Assembly: GCA_038320185.1 (NCBI GenBank)
Contig: JBBQDZ010000088.1
Location: 1 to 9,420, forward strand
Source: JBBQDZ01 sp038320185
Lineage (GTDB): Bacteria > Actinomycetota > Thermoleophilia > Gaiellales > Gaiellaceae
Reading direction: 5' to 3'
Length of the DNA stretch: 9,420 bases
The first letter of the stretch is position 1. The number at the start of each line of letters is the position of its first letter. The translations under genes were made by a program, and so were the position numbers. The notes beneath the pieces were generated by a model that saw only the letters and a list, made by a program, of their open reading frames with translations, did no database searches and was not told the origin of the DNA. Shown one piece after another: positions 1-5,603 of this stretch.

Positions 1-513
1 TCCGGCGAGCGCCGAGCGGCGGCTTCAGCCAGGGGCAAAGCGTCGTGGTGCTCACCGAGGCGCGGCTGCGGCTGGAGATCGCCCGTGCCTTCGACGAGGA
101 GAGCTACGTGCGGGCGGGCGCAGCGCCCTTCATGTCGACCGGCCCCGCTCCACCTCGTCGTCTGCGCGAACGAGCGGCTCTACCACGACCGCTATCGCGA
201 GCCCGACAAGCTCGCGGCGGCGGGTGGGGTCGAGATCCACTGGCCCGTCCCCTACTGGTTCGTGGACGCCGGTGCCGCGATGATGCTGATCCTGCTCGCC
301 GCGATCGACGAGGGCCTTGCCGCCACCTTCTTCGGCCACCCCGACCAGGAGGCGATCCTGCGCGAGCTGCTCGGGCTACCCGAGGAGGTGGTTCCGATCG
401 GTGTCGCCGCGATCGGTCGTCCCGCCGCTGACCCTCTCGCTGAGCGAGGCACGAGCCGGTTGCAGGCGCGTCGCCGGTCGCTCGCCGAGGTCGTGCACTG
501 GGAGGGCTGGTAG
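1..513 (+). pseudogene. Nitroreductase family protein, 3' part, frameshifted near base 141
   Basis: FMN-dependent nitroreductase-like oxidoreductase, probably cytoplasmic, using NAD(P)H to reduce a nitro or quinone-type substrate; the true substrate is unknown. The start lies outside the window. From base 3 to about 140 the family-like reading is in frame 3: RRAPSGGFSQGQ, then VVVLTEAR, then EESYVRAGAAPFMST. From base 142 it continues in frame 1: APLHLVVCANE, DRYREPDK, WPVPYWFVDAGAAMMLILLAA, DEGLAATFFG, LPEEVVPIGVAAIGRP and a C-terminal EVVHWEGW, all typical of the family. One extra base (a G at 141 or 142) separates the two halves, so the gene is either a recent pseudogene or carries an assembly error. 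The short frame-1 reading from an ATG-like start at 85 is not a natural start, because residues before the shift are nonsense in that frame. The stop at 511-513 is two bases from the convergent neighbour's stop. Confidence 0.75.
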
Positions 514-518
514 CGCTA
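511..518. repeat. 8-base palindrome holding both convergent stop codons
   Basis: TAGCGCTA is a perfect palindrome. Its left half is the TAG stop of the nitroreductase and its right half is the reverse complement of the TAG stop of the minus-strand membrane protein. It is too short to be a convincing terminator on its own. Confidence 0.4.
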
Positions 519-941
519 GGAGAGCCGGCCGAGGACGAGTCCGAACAGCGCGTGGCGCAGGGTGGCCTGCGCGAAGGCCCTCCGGTTCCCGATCAGCGAC
601 GGCACCCCGGGCTCACCCCGCGCAGGGTGGTAGCGGTCGGAGAGGGCACCGAGCGGCCAGAGCGCGACGTGCTCGACCAGAGCGAGCCGGAACGCGAGCC
701 GGCGAGGGTCGCCGCCGATCCGGTCGCGTAGCGCATCGAAAACGAGGCCGAAGACGGCGCCGTTGGCAGCGTGCACGGCGAAGCCTGCGACCCGCCAGCC
801 CGTGCCGCGGGTGACCGCCTTCCCCAGGAGCGCGACGTCCGAGTAGTCGCAGCGAAAGAGCTTCCGGTCCAGGGGCTCGAGCAGCCCCCACACGGTCGCA
901 GCCGCTGCGCCCGCGGCCGCCACGCGTGCGCGGCGTGTCAC
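516..941 (-). CDS. Small multi-pass membrane protein of unknown function
   Basis: 141 aa, GTG start at 941-939. I do not recognise a named family. Four hydrophobic stretches are visible: about residues 5-22, 51-70, 83-100 and 122-140. This suggests a four-helix inner-membrane protein with a short basic N-terminus (MTRRAR). Polar residues sit inside the predicted helices: H57 and N60 in the second, E90 and H91 in the third, R129 and H130 in the fourth. A conserved-looking loop (SDRYHPARGEP, 101-111) lies between the last two helices. Such intramembrane histidines and acids could bind a metal or cofactor, but nothing shows this directly. The gene is convergent with the nitroreductase and divergent from the DNA glycosylase gene. 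An AAGGAA lies directly against the start, which is too close for a good ribosome site, so the start could be slightly different. Confidence 0.7.
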   Translation of the reverse strand: MTRRARVAAAGAAAATVWGLLEPLDRKLFRCDYSDVALLGKAVTRGTGWRVAGFAVHAANGAVFGLVFDALRDRIGGDPRRLAFRLALVEHVALWPLGALSDRYHPARGEPGVPSLIGNRRAFAQATLRHALFGLVLGRLS

Positions 942-985
942 TTCCTTACCCGGCGCGGCGCAATGTTCAGCCTCGGCACCGATTC

Positions 986-991
986 AGGTTA
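986..991 (-). promoter_or_regulatory. Possible -10 box for the membrane protein gene
   Basis: On the minus strand this reads TAACCT, matching TANNNT. Transcription would start about 38 bases before the GTG at 941. I see no convincing -35 box. It lies within the intergenic stretch shared with the divergent nei-type promoter, so the two promoters would overlap. Confidence 0.25.
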
Positions 992-1000
992 GACAACCGC

Positions 1001-1029
1001 TCGACGACCCACTGCACTAACACTAGCCT
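1001..1029 (+). promoter_or_regulatory. Promoter of the Nei-type glycosylase gene (leaderless)
   Basis: A -35-like TCGACG (1001-1006) and a -10 TAGCCT (1024-1029) are separated by 17 bases. The ATG follows the -10 after only 7 bases, so the transcript should start at or next to the start codon. No Shine-Dalgarno sequence is present, which fits a leaderless mRNA. Confidence 0.55.
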
Positions 1030-1036
1030 TGCCCCC

Positions 1037-1807
1037 ATGCCCGAAGGGGACTCGCTCCATCGCGCGGCGAGGCGCCTCCAGGTGCTCGTCGGGGAGAGAG
1101 TGGAGGTCGAGACGCCGCACCCGCAGGCCGCGGCGGAACGGCTTGCGGAGCGACTCGACGGCCGCCGGCTCGAGGACGTTCGCGCCGTCGGCAAGAATCT
1201 CGTCCTCCGGTTCGACGGCGGATACATCCTGCGTAGCCACCTCCGCATGACGGGCCGCTGGAGCGTCGTGCCGAGAGGGGCGACCCGGGTCGGACGCCCG
1301 TGGCTCGTCCTGCGCGGCGAGCGCTTCGAGGCGCTGCAATGGCGAGGCCCGGTGCTCGAGCTGCACGGACGCAGCCTCCGGCGGCTCGGGCCGGACATCC
1401 TCGCGCCCGAGCCCGACCTCGACCGGATGATGCGCAACCTGCGGGCCGAGCCCGGCGAACGCGCTGTCGGCGATGCGCTCCTCGACCAGCGCCTCGTTGC
1501 CGGAATCGGCAATCTCTGGAAAGCGGAGGCGCTCTGGCACGCGCGGGTCTCGCCGTGGCAGCGCCTGCGGGAGACCGGCGACGACGAGCTCCGGCGGATC
1601 CTCGAGGAGGCGGCGCGGCTGATGCGCGCCTCCGTCGAAGGCGAACGGCAGGACCGGTCCGTCTACCGGCTTGCCGGACGGCCCTGCCCGCGCTGCGCGA
1701 CGGCGATCCGGTCGCGCGGCCAGGGCGACGACAACCGGACGGCCTACTGGTGCCCGCTCTGCCAGCCGAGCGAGCCGCCGCGGGTTCCGCCAAGGCAGGA
1801 GAGCTGA
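1037..1807 (+). CDS. nei: Fpg/Nei family DNA glycosylase (endonuclease VIII-like)
   Basis: 256 aa. Base-excision repair enzyme that removes oxidised bases and cuts the abasic strand by beta/delta elimination. After removal of Met, the N-terminal Pro2 is the catalytic amine, followed by Glu3 (MPEGDSLHRAA), the form seen in actinobacterial Nei enzymes. Lys53 (VGKNLVLRF) is the expected catalytic lysine, and LRSHLRMTGRW (65-75) is the next conserved block. The helix-two-turn-helix is DQRLVAGIGNLWKAEALW (150-167). A C-terminal zinc finger has C217, C220, C239 and C242, with Arg234 in NRTAYWCPLC at the DNA-contacting position. Length and motifs are complete, so the enzyme should be active. The ATG at 1037 is chosen because MPEGDS must start the mature protein; an in-frame extension upstream is non-conserved. 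Substrate preference (pyrimidine versus 8-oxoguanine) cannot be decided from sequence, though MPEGD favours the Nei group. It is probably co-transcribed with the next gene. Confidence 0.93.
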   Translation: MPEGDSLHRAARRLQVLVGERVEVETPHPQAAAERLAERLDGRRLEDVRAVGKNLVLRFDGGYILRSHLRMTGRWSVVPRGATRVGRPWLVLRGERFEALQWRGPVLELHGRSLRRLGPDILAPEPDLDRMMRNLRAEPGERAVGDALLDQRLVAGIGNLWKAEALWHARVSPWQRLRETGDDELRRILEEAARLMRASVEGERQDRSVYRLAGRPCPRCATAIRSRGQGDDNRTAYWCPLCQPSEPPRVPPRQES

Positions 1808-1832
1808 GCCCCGACGCGTAAGCGGACACCTC

Positions 1833-3083
1833 GTGGCCGCTCGCGCTCCACATCTCCGGCAGGCCCTCCACGGCTTCTGTCTCGCCGGCTTCGCGTTGCT
1901 CGCGGCCGACGTCGGGGCCGGAGAGGAGATTCCCTTCGCATTCGAGGAGCATCCATCCCCCGGTCGGCCCTCGCTGTACGAGTACCGTCTGCTCGCTCGC
2001 GGCTTCGTCGAGACCCGCGCCGAGCGCCTCGGCGCGTTGCCCGACGCGGCGGTCGCGCTCGAGGAGCTGAAGTGCGAGCCCGCCGCCGCGATCTTCGCGC
2101 GCGCCCACGCGGAGGCGGGCCTGACGGAGGAGCAGGCGCTTGCGCGAACGGTGCTCGTGCCGCTCCTCGTCGCGGTTGCGGAAGCATGTGGCGGCTTCGA
2201 CTGGGACGAGGGCGCCTTCGTTCCAGCTTACGAGCAGCTCGAGCTCTCCCTCTTCCGCGACGAGCGTGCCTACGCCGCGGTCGCTCCGCTGGTCGGCCTC
2301 TCCGCGGGCGGACCGATCGAGCTCGGCCCAGGGCTCAGGGTTCGCCGTGCCGCCGCCGGCGAGCTCGCCGCGCACTGGCCGGAGAGTCGGTCGCTGCTCC
2401 CGCACGACTTCGGACGGGAACCGGACCGGCTCTGCGTGCTCGAGCTCGAGCGGCAGTTGCCGCCCCGCAGCAAGGAGCCGCCGGATGCCCCGGGCGAGCT
2501 GGCGGACGCGGTCACGGCGCTCAGGCTCGCCACCGCCGGTCCGGTCGCCGCCGGGCCGATTCTCTTCGAGCGCCTCGACTGGCGTCCGCTCGGCGTTCGG
2601 CCGGTGCTTCCGATCGCCGCGACGCAGCCGCAGTCGGGTGAGGTGCGACTCGACGCGGTTCGCGGTGCCCTCGCACGGTCGCTCCTGGAGCGGCTCGGTG
2701 CGGCGGACGGCGATCCCGAGCTCGGGGAGGCGCTCGACCGGTGGGAGCTCTCGCTCTTCCAGGACGAGCCGTTCCGGTCGGAGCAGCTGCGTGAGGCGCT
2801 CGCCGCCCTGCTCGCGGGAGCCGACGGGCTCTGGGCAGCGGCGCTCCGGGCGGTGACGCTCCTCGGAGAGTCGGCGCGAGAGCGTGCCGAGCTCCTCTCT
2901 CTGCTACGGGCGCTCGTGGGTGGCGAGCTTGCCACGGCCGAGTCGAGCGACATCGTGCGCCGGGCGGTCGTCGAGACGCTGCTGCGGGGCGACCGGCGTC
3001 GCCTCCTCGGGGCGCTCGACGACACTCTTCTCGGAATCCGCGCCCGCCCGGCGGCGATCTCGGGCGTCGCGGCCCTCGCCTGA
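1833..3083 (+). CDS. Uncharacterised 416-aa protein, possibly a degenerate ApeA/HEPN-like protein
   Basis: 416 aa, soluble, rich in Leu, Ala, Arg and Glu, no membrane segment. GTG at 1833 is chosen as the first in-frame start after the nei stop (25-base gap), with a weak GGA 6 bases before it. Two segments recall ApeA-type HEPN proteins. A middle part reads APLVGL, then PIELGPGLRVRRAAAGEL (161-178), then DAVTALRLATAG (225-236). The C-terminal part has ALDRWELSLFQDEPFRSEQLR (300-320), ALRAVTLLGE (337-346) and ELLSLLRALV (353-362). In active HEPN RNases an R-x4-6-H motif (usually RSxIVHG) follows there; here the place holds GGELATAES and no such motif is present. The family link is my inference from remembered patterns and could be wrong. 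An ELSLF motif occurs twice (137-141 and 305-309). Codon usage matches the neighbours. The role is unknown; co-transcription with nei does not by itself imply DNA repair. Confidence 0.75.
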   Translation: MAARAPHLRQALHGFCLAGFALLAADVGAGEEIPFAFEEHPSPGRPSLYEYRLLARGFVETRAERLGALPDAAVALEELKCEPAAAIFARAHAEAGLTEEQALARTVLVPLLVAVAEACGGFDWDEGAFVPAYEQLELSLFRDERAYAAVAPLVGLSAGGPIELGPGLRVRRAAAGELAAHWPESRSLLPHDFGREPDRLCVLELERQLPPRSKEPPDAPGELADAVTALRLATAGPVAAGPILFERLDWRPLGVRPVLPIAATQPQSGEVRLDAVRGALARSLLERLGAADGDPELGEALDRWELSLFQDEPFRSEQLREALAALLAGADGLWAAALRAVTLLGESARERAELLSLLRALVGGELATAESSDIVRRAVVETLLRGDRRRLLGALDDTLLGIRARPAAISGVAALA

Positions 3084-3106
3084 TTCGATCCCCCCGCCGT
3101 CTCACT

Positions 3107-3123
3107 CTCGGTGCAGAGCCGAG
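3107..3123 (+). terminator. Weak hairpin after the 416-aa gene
   Basis: CTCGGT (3107-3112) can pair with GCCGAG (3118-3123), including one G-U pair, around a 5-base loop. It lies 24 bases after the stop codon. There is no T-run, so termination strength is doubtful. Confidence 0.25.
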
Positions 3124-3147
3124 GCAGTCCGGTGTGCCGCGCGCGAC

Positions 3148-3153
3148 TAGCCT
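3148..3153 (+). promoter_or_regulatory. -10 box of the 82-aa gene (leaderless)
   Basis: TAGCCT is followed by exactly 6 bases and then the ATG at 3160, the spacing of a leaderless actinobacterial transcript. The same hexamer serves nei and probably parA. I see no clear -35 box; CAGTCC at 3125-3130 is at the right distance but a poor match. Confidence 0.5.
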
Positions 3154-3159
3154 CGTGAC

Positions 3160-3408
3160 ATGGAAGAGGCACGCGCCGTCCTCGAGCGGCTCGACCGGAT
3201 CGATGCCCTCGAACGCGAGGGGGCGCCCGCGGCAGTCGTGCTGGCGGAAGTATGTGCGCTTCTGCGGGAGGCGGAGGCGTGGCTGCGGGCCGAGGCGGCC
3301 GGAACCGACCTTGCCGCAGCGGCCCTCGAGCGCTGCCGCGGGGCGGTCGCCGACGGCGCGCACTCCGGAGCCTCGAGGTCGCTTCTGACCGAAAGAGGAC
3401 TCTGGTAG
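3160..3408 (+). CDS. Small helical protein of unknown function
   Basis: 82 aa. I do not recognise a family. The first 60 residues are strongly alpha-helical and charged (MEEARAVLERLDRIDALERE, then VVLAEVCALLREAEAWLRAE), with heptad-like leucines suggesting a small helical hairpin or coiled coil. A less ordered tail ends in RSLLTERGLW. No membrane segment or cysteine pair is present. The start is fixed by the -10 box 6 bases upstream and the absence of a ribosome site, indicating leaderless translation. GC-rich third positions match neighbouring genes, supporting real coding. Its stop codon TAG is also the first three bases of a TAGCCT that is probably the -10 of the parA-ftsZ operon, so transcription of this gene may feed into or interfere with that promoter. 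A functional link to cell division is possible only by position. Confidence 0.65.
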   Translation: MEEARAVLERLDRIDALEREGAPAAVVLAEVCALLREAEAWLRAEAAGTDLAAAALERCRGAVADGAHSGASRSLLTERGLW

Positions 3409-3411
3409 CCT
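3383..3411 (+). promoter_or_regulatory. Probable promoter of the parA-ftsZ operon
   Basis: A -10 TAGCCT (3406-3411) overlaps the stop codon of the 82-aa gene. Upstream, TTCTGA/CTGACC (3383-3390) gives a -35-like element at 15-17 bases. Transcription would start near 3418, giving a leader of about 80 bases before the GTG at 3500. Unlike the leaderless genes nearby, this gene has a leader with a Shine-Dalgarno site. Confidence 0.45.
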
Positions 3412-3486
3412 GACCCGAAAGACGAGCCCGATGGGGTTTGTCCGCCTACTGCCGCGTCCCAACTTCCGGGCGCCGAACGGGAACGG

Positions 3487-3493
3487 GGAAGGA
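3487..3493 (+). promoter_or_regulatory. Ribosome binding site deciding the parA start
   Basis: GGAAGGA lies 6 bases before the GTG at 3500. This selects that GTG over an ATG at 3431, which would add 23 proline/arginine-rich residues with no family similarity and no ribosome site. Confidence 0.7.
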
Positions 3494-3499
3494 CCGCAA

Positions 3500-4270
3500 G
3501 TGGCCAGCGTCATCGCTTTCGCCAACCAGAAGGGCGGAGTGGCGAAGACGACCTCGACGCTGAACCTCGCGGTCGCACTCGCCGAGGGGGGCTCCCGGGT
3601 CCTCTGCGTCGACCTGGACCCCCAGGGCAACCTGACGATGAGCCAGGGACTGAACCCCGACGAGATCGAGCGCTCGATGTTCGACGTCCTCGTCCACCGG
3701 CTCCCGATCCAGGAGATCGTCCAGCACGCGGAGATCGACCTCGCCGTCTCCTCGATCGACCTGGCCGGCGCGGAGCTCGCCCTGTCGAGCATGATCGGCC
3801 GCGAGCGCGCCCTCGAGAAGGCGCTGCTGCCCGCCAAGAGCGAGTACGACTACGTCCTGATCGACACCCCGCCCTCGCTCGGGCTCCTGACGATCAACGC
3901 GCTCGTCGCCTCCGATGGGGTGATCGTGCCGGTCCAGTGCGAGTACCTCTCGCTGCGTGGCCTCGTCCAGCTCGAGAACACGCTCAGCATGATCCGCGAG
4001 AACCTGAACCCGCACGTCGAGATCATCGGGATCCTTCCGACGATGTTCGACACGCGGACGCTGCACTCCCGCGAGGCGATCGAGATCCTTGAGGAGAACT
4101 TCGGCGACCTCGTGTTCAAGACCCGGATCCGAAAGACGGTCCGTTACGCGGAGGCGCCCGTGAAGGGAAGCTCGATCCTGAAGTACGACCCCACCGGTCC
4201 GGCCGCCGAGGCCTACCGGGATCTCTCGAAGGAGGTTCGCAGTGGCGCGAAAGCGCGCCAGCATGCGTGA
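3500..4270 (+). CDS. parA: ParA/Soj-family ATPase (orphan, next to ftsZ)
   Basis: 256 aa from the GTG at 3500. ParA/MinD-family ATPases dimerise on ATP, bind DNA or membrane non-specifically and position a cargo. The deviant Walker A is KGGVAKTT (11-18), with signature Lys11 and Lys16; Walker A' is DLDPQGN (38-44, Asp40 catalytic); Walker B is IDTPPS (121-126). The C-terminal part (RKTVRYAEAPVKGSSILKYDP, 211-231) matches the DNA-binding region of Soj proteins. There is no N-terminal helix-turn-helix, as in chromosomal Soj, and no membrane-targeting helix at the end, unlike MinD. A parB normally follows such a gene; here ftsZ follows instead, overlapping by 29 bases with its ribosome site inside the parA end, so the two are translationally coupled. 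This suggests a role in placing or regulating FtsZ, comparable to MipZ, rather than in chromosome segregation. That role is inferred from context. Confidence 0.92.
   Translation: MASVIAFANQKGGVAKTTSTLNLAVALAEGGSRVLCVDLDPQGNLTMSQGLNPDEIERSMFDVLVHRLPIQEIVQHAEIDLAVSSIDLAGAELALSSMIGRERALEKALLPAKSEYDYVLIDTPPSLGLLTINALVASDGVIVPVQCEYLSLRGLVQLENTLSMIRENLNPHVEIIGILPTMFDTRTLHSREAIEILEENFGDLVFKTRIRKTVRYAEAPVKGSSILKYDPTGPAAEAYRDLSKEVRSGAKARQHA
4229..4235 (+). promoter_or_regulatory. Strong ribosome binding site of ftsZ inside parA
   Basis: AAGGAGG, a near-perfect Shine-Dalgarno, lies 6 bases before the GTG at 4242. It supports the long FtsZ form with the N-terminal extension as a genuine product. Confidence 0.75.
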
Positions 4271-5603
4271 AGGCCCGCTCGCCGAGCTGTTCCGGGCGAC
4301 CGAGGCCGCGCAGCGGCAGGCAGGCAGGCAGCCAGGAGCGGCCGAGCCACTCGAGGCAACGGTCGAGCACGTCCCCGACTTCGTCGAGAGCGATCTGACC
4401 GAGGCTCGCGTGGCCGAGCCCGCCGCGTCCCCTGCGGTCGAGCCGGCGCAGAACGGCAACGTCGCCGAGCAGTCTCGGACCATTGACCCGGTGTCGGCGC
4501 CGCTCGATGAGGAGCCCGCCGTGCGCCGCTGGATCGACCCCATGCCCGAGGCCGCGCCTCGGCTCCACCACGTGCCACGCGGCGGCTCGCCCGCCTACCT
4601 CGCCGTCATCCGCGTCGTCGGAGTCGGCGGCGCCGGCCTGAACGCGGTCGACCGCATGATCGACTCCGGCATCTCGCAGGTCGAGTTCATGGCGGTCAAC
4701 ACCGACATCCAGCAGCTCCAGATGTCGGACGCGCCGGTGAAGATCCACATTGGCCGTGAGTTGACGGAGGGCCTTGGCTCCGGCGCCGACCCCGACATCG
4801 GGAAGCAGGCCGCGGAGGAGTCCTACGACCAGCTCAAGCGAGCTCTGCGTGGTGCCGACATGGTCTTCGTCACCGCCGGCGAGGGCGGCGGCACGGGCTC
4901 GGGCGCCGCTCCGGTCGTGGCGAAGATGGCGAAGGAGTCGGGCGCCCTCACGGTCGGCATCGTGACGCTCCCCTTCCGTTTCGAGGGAACGCGCCGCCGG
5001 GCACAGGCCGACGCCGGGGTGCAGGCGCTCCGTGAGGCTTGCGACACCACCATCGTTATTCCGAACGATCGGCTGCTCGAGGTGCTCGACCGCACGACGT
5101 CGATGCTCGACGCATTCAAGATCGCAGACGACGTCCTGCGTCAGGGCGTGCAGGGGATCTGCGACCTGATCACAATGCCGGGCCTCATCAACCTCGACTT
5201 CGCCGACGTGCGGACGATCATGAGCGACGCAGGCTCCGCGCTCATGGGCATCGGTTTCGCGACCGGCGAGAACCGGGCACGGGAGGCGGCCGAGCGGGCG
5301 CTGCGCTCGCCGCTCATCGACACCGAGCTCGTCGGCGCGAAGGGCATCCTGCTCTCGATCGCCGGCGGCGACGACCTGTCGCTCTTCGAGGTGAACGAGG
5401 CAGCGGAGGTCGTGCGCCAGGGCTCGACCGACGAGACGAACATCATCTTCGGCGCGACCGTCGACGAGCGGCTGACGGGCCAGGTGTGGGTGACGGTCGT
5501 AGCGACCGGTCTCGGCGGCGGCAAGCGGCCGGCCCGCTCCCCCTCCTCGGTCTCGGCGCCGCCCTCGGAGACGCTCGAACCGCCGAGCTTCCTGCGCACG
5601 TGA
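4242..5603 (+). CDS. ftsZ: Cell division protein FtsZ with long N-terminal extension
   Basis: 453 aa. Tubulin-like GTPase that polymerises into the cytokinetic ring. The core spans about residues 118-425: VGVGGAGLNAV (126-136), the tubulin signature EGGGTGSG (214-221), LPFRFEGTRRR (243-253), and the T7 synergy loop NLDFADV (317-323) carrying the catalytic Asp. All expected residues are present, so it should be an active GTPase. The C-terminal peptide TLEPPSFLR (444-452) is the usual partner-binding tail, but the linker before it is only about 20 residues. The N-terminus carries about 115 extra residues: a basic start, REGPLAELFRATE (9-21), then a low-complexity Ala/Pro/Glu-rich stretch, probably disordered. 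GTG 4242 is chosen for its strong ribosome site. An alternative in-frame GTG at 4521, with GGAG 6 bases before it, would give a 360-aa core form. Downstream, a 26-aa membrane peptide overlaps the stop. No other dcw-cluster division gene is in the window. Confidence 0.95.
   Translation: MARKRASMREGPLAELFRATEAAQRQAGRQPGAAEPLEATVEHVPDFVESDLTEARVAEPAASPAVEPAQNGNVAEQSRTIDPVSAPLDEEPAVRRWIDPMPEAAPRLHHVPRGGSPAYLAVIRVVGVGGAGLNAVDRMIDSGISQVEFMAVNTDIQQLQMSDAPVKIHIGRELTEGLGSGADPDIGKQAAEESYDQLKRALRGADMVFVTAGEGGGTGSGAAPVVAKMAKESGALTVGIVTLPFRFEGTRRRAQADAGVQALREACDTTIVIPNDRLLEVLDRTTSMLDAFKIADDVLRQGVQGICDLITMPGLINLDFADVRTIMSDAGSALMGIGFATGENRAREAAERALRSPLIDTELVGAKGILLSIAGGDDLSLFEVNEAAEVVRQGSTDETNIIFGATVDERLTGQVWVTVVATGLGGGKRPARSPSSVSAPPSETLEPPSFLRT
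4315..4330 (+). repeat. (GGCA)4 tetranucleotide repeat inside ftsZ extension
   Basis: Four tandem GGCA units lie within codons for the low-complexity part of the FtsZ N-terminal extension (RQAGRQ). A gain or loss of one unit would shift the frame of the long form but leave the possible internal start at 4521 intact. Confidence 0.6.
4510..4523 (+). promoter_or_regulatory. Possible internal start site of ftsZ (short form)
   Basis: AGGAG (4510-4514) is followed after 6 bases by an in-frame GTG (4521-4523). Initiation here would give MRRWIDPMPEAAP and then the GTPase core, without most of the extension. The arrangement may be chance. Confidence 0.35.

Noticed and set aside
85..140. Start of the nitroreductase at an ATG-like codon near 85 in frame 1
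   Set aside because: Residues before base 142 in frame 1 do not resemble the family, whereas frame 3 does, so this is a frameshift rather than a gene start.
926..1036. Longer N-terminus for the Nei-type glycosylase
   Set aside because: The catalytic proline must be residue 2 of MPEGDS, and the promoter sits inside this stretch.
1023..2405. 460-codon open frame on the minus strand opposite nei and the 416-aa gene
   Set aside because: Arg/Ala/Gly-rich translation with no family features; lies opposite a gene with complete Nei motifs. Long antisense frames are expected at this GC content.
3431..3499. Longer N-terminus for ParA from the ATG at 3431
   Set aside because: Adds 23 residues without similarity; the GTG at 3500 has a good ribosome site and begins directly with the conserved strand before Walker A.
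2521..3837. 438-codon minus-strand frame spanning several genes
   Set aside because: Low-complexity Arg/Ser/Pro translation crossing two intergenic regions and three real genes; not coding.
3446..4543. 365-codon open frame on the minus strand opposite parA and ftsZ
   Set aside because: No recognisable motif and it covers two well-supported genes on the other strand; a high-GC shadow.
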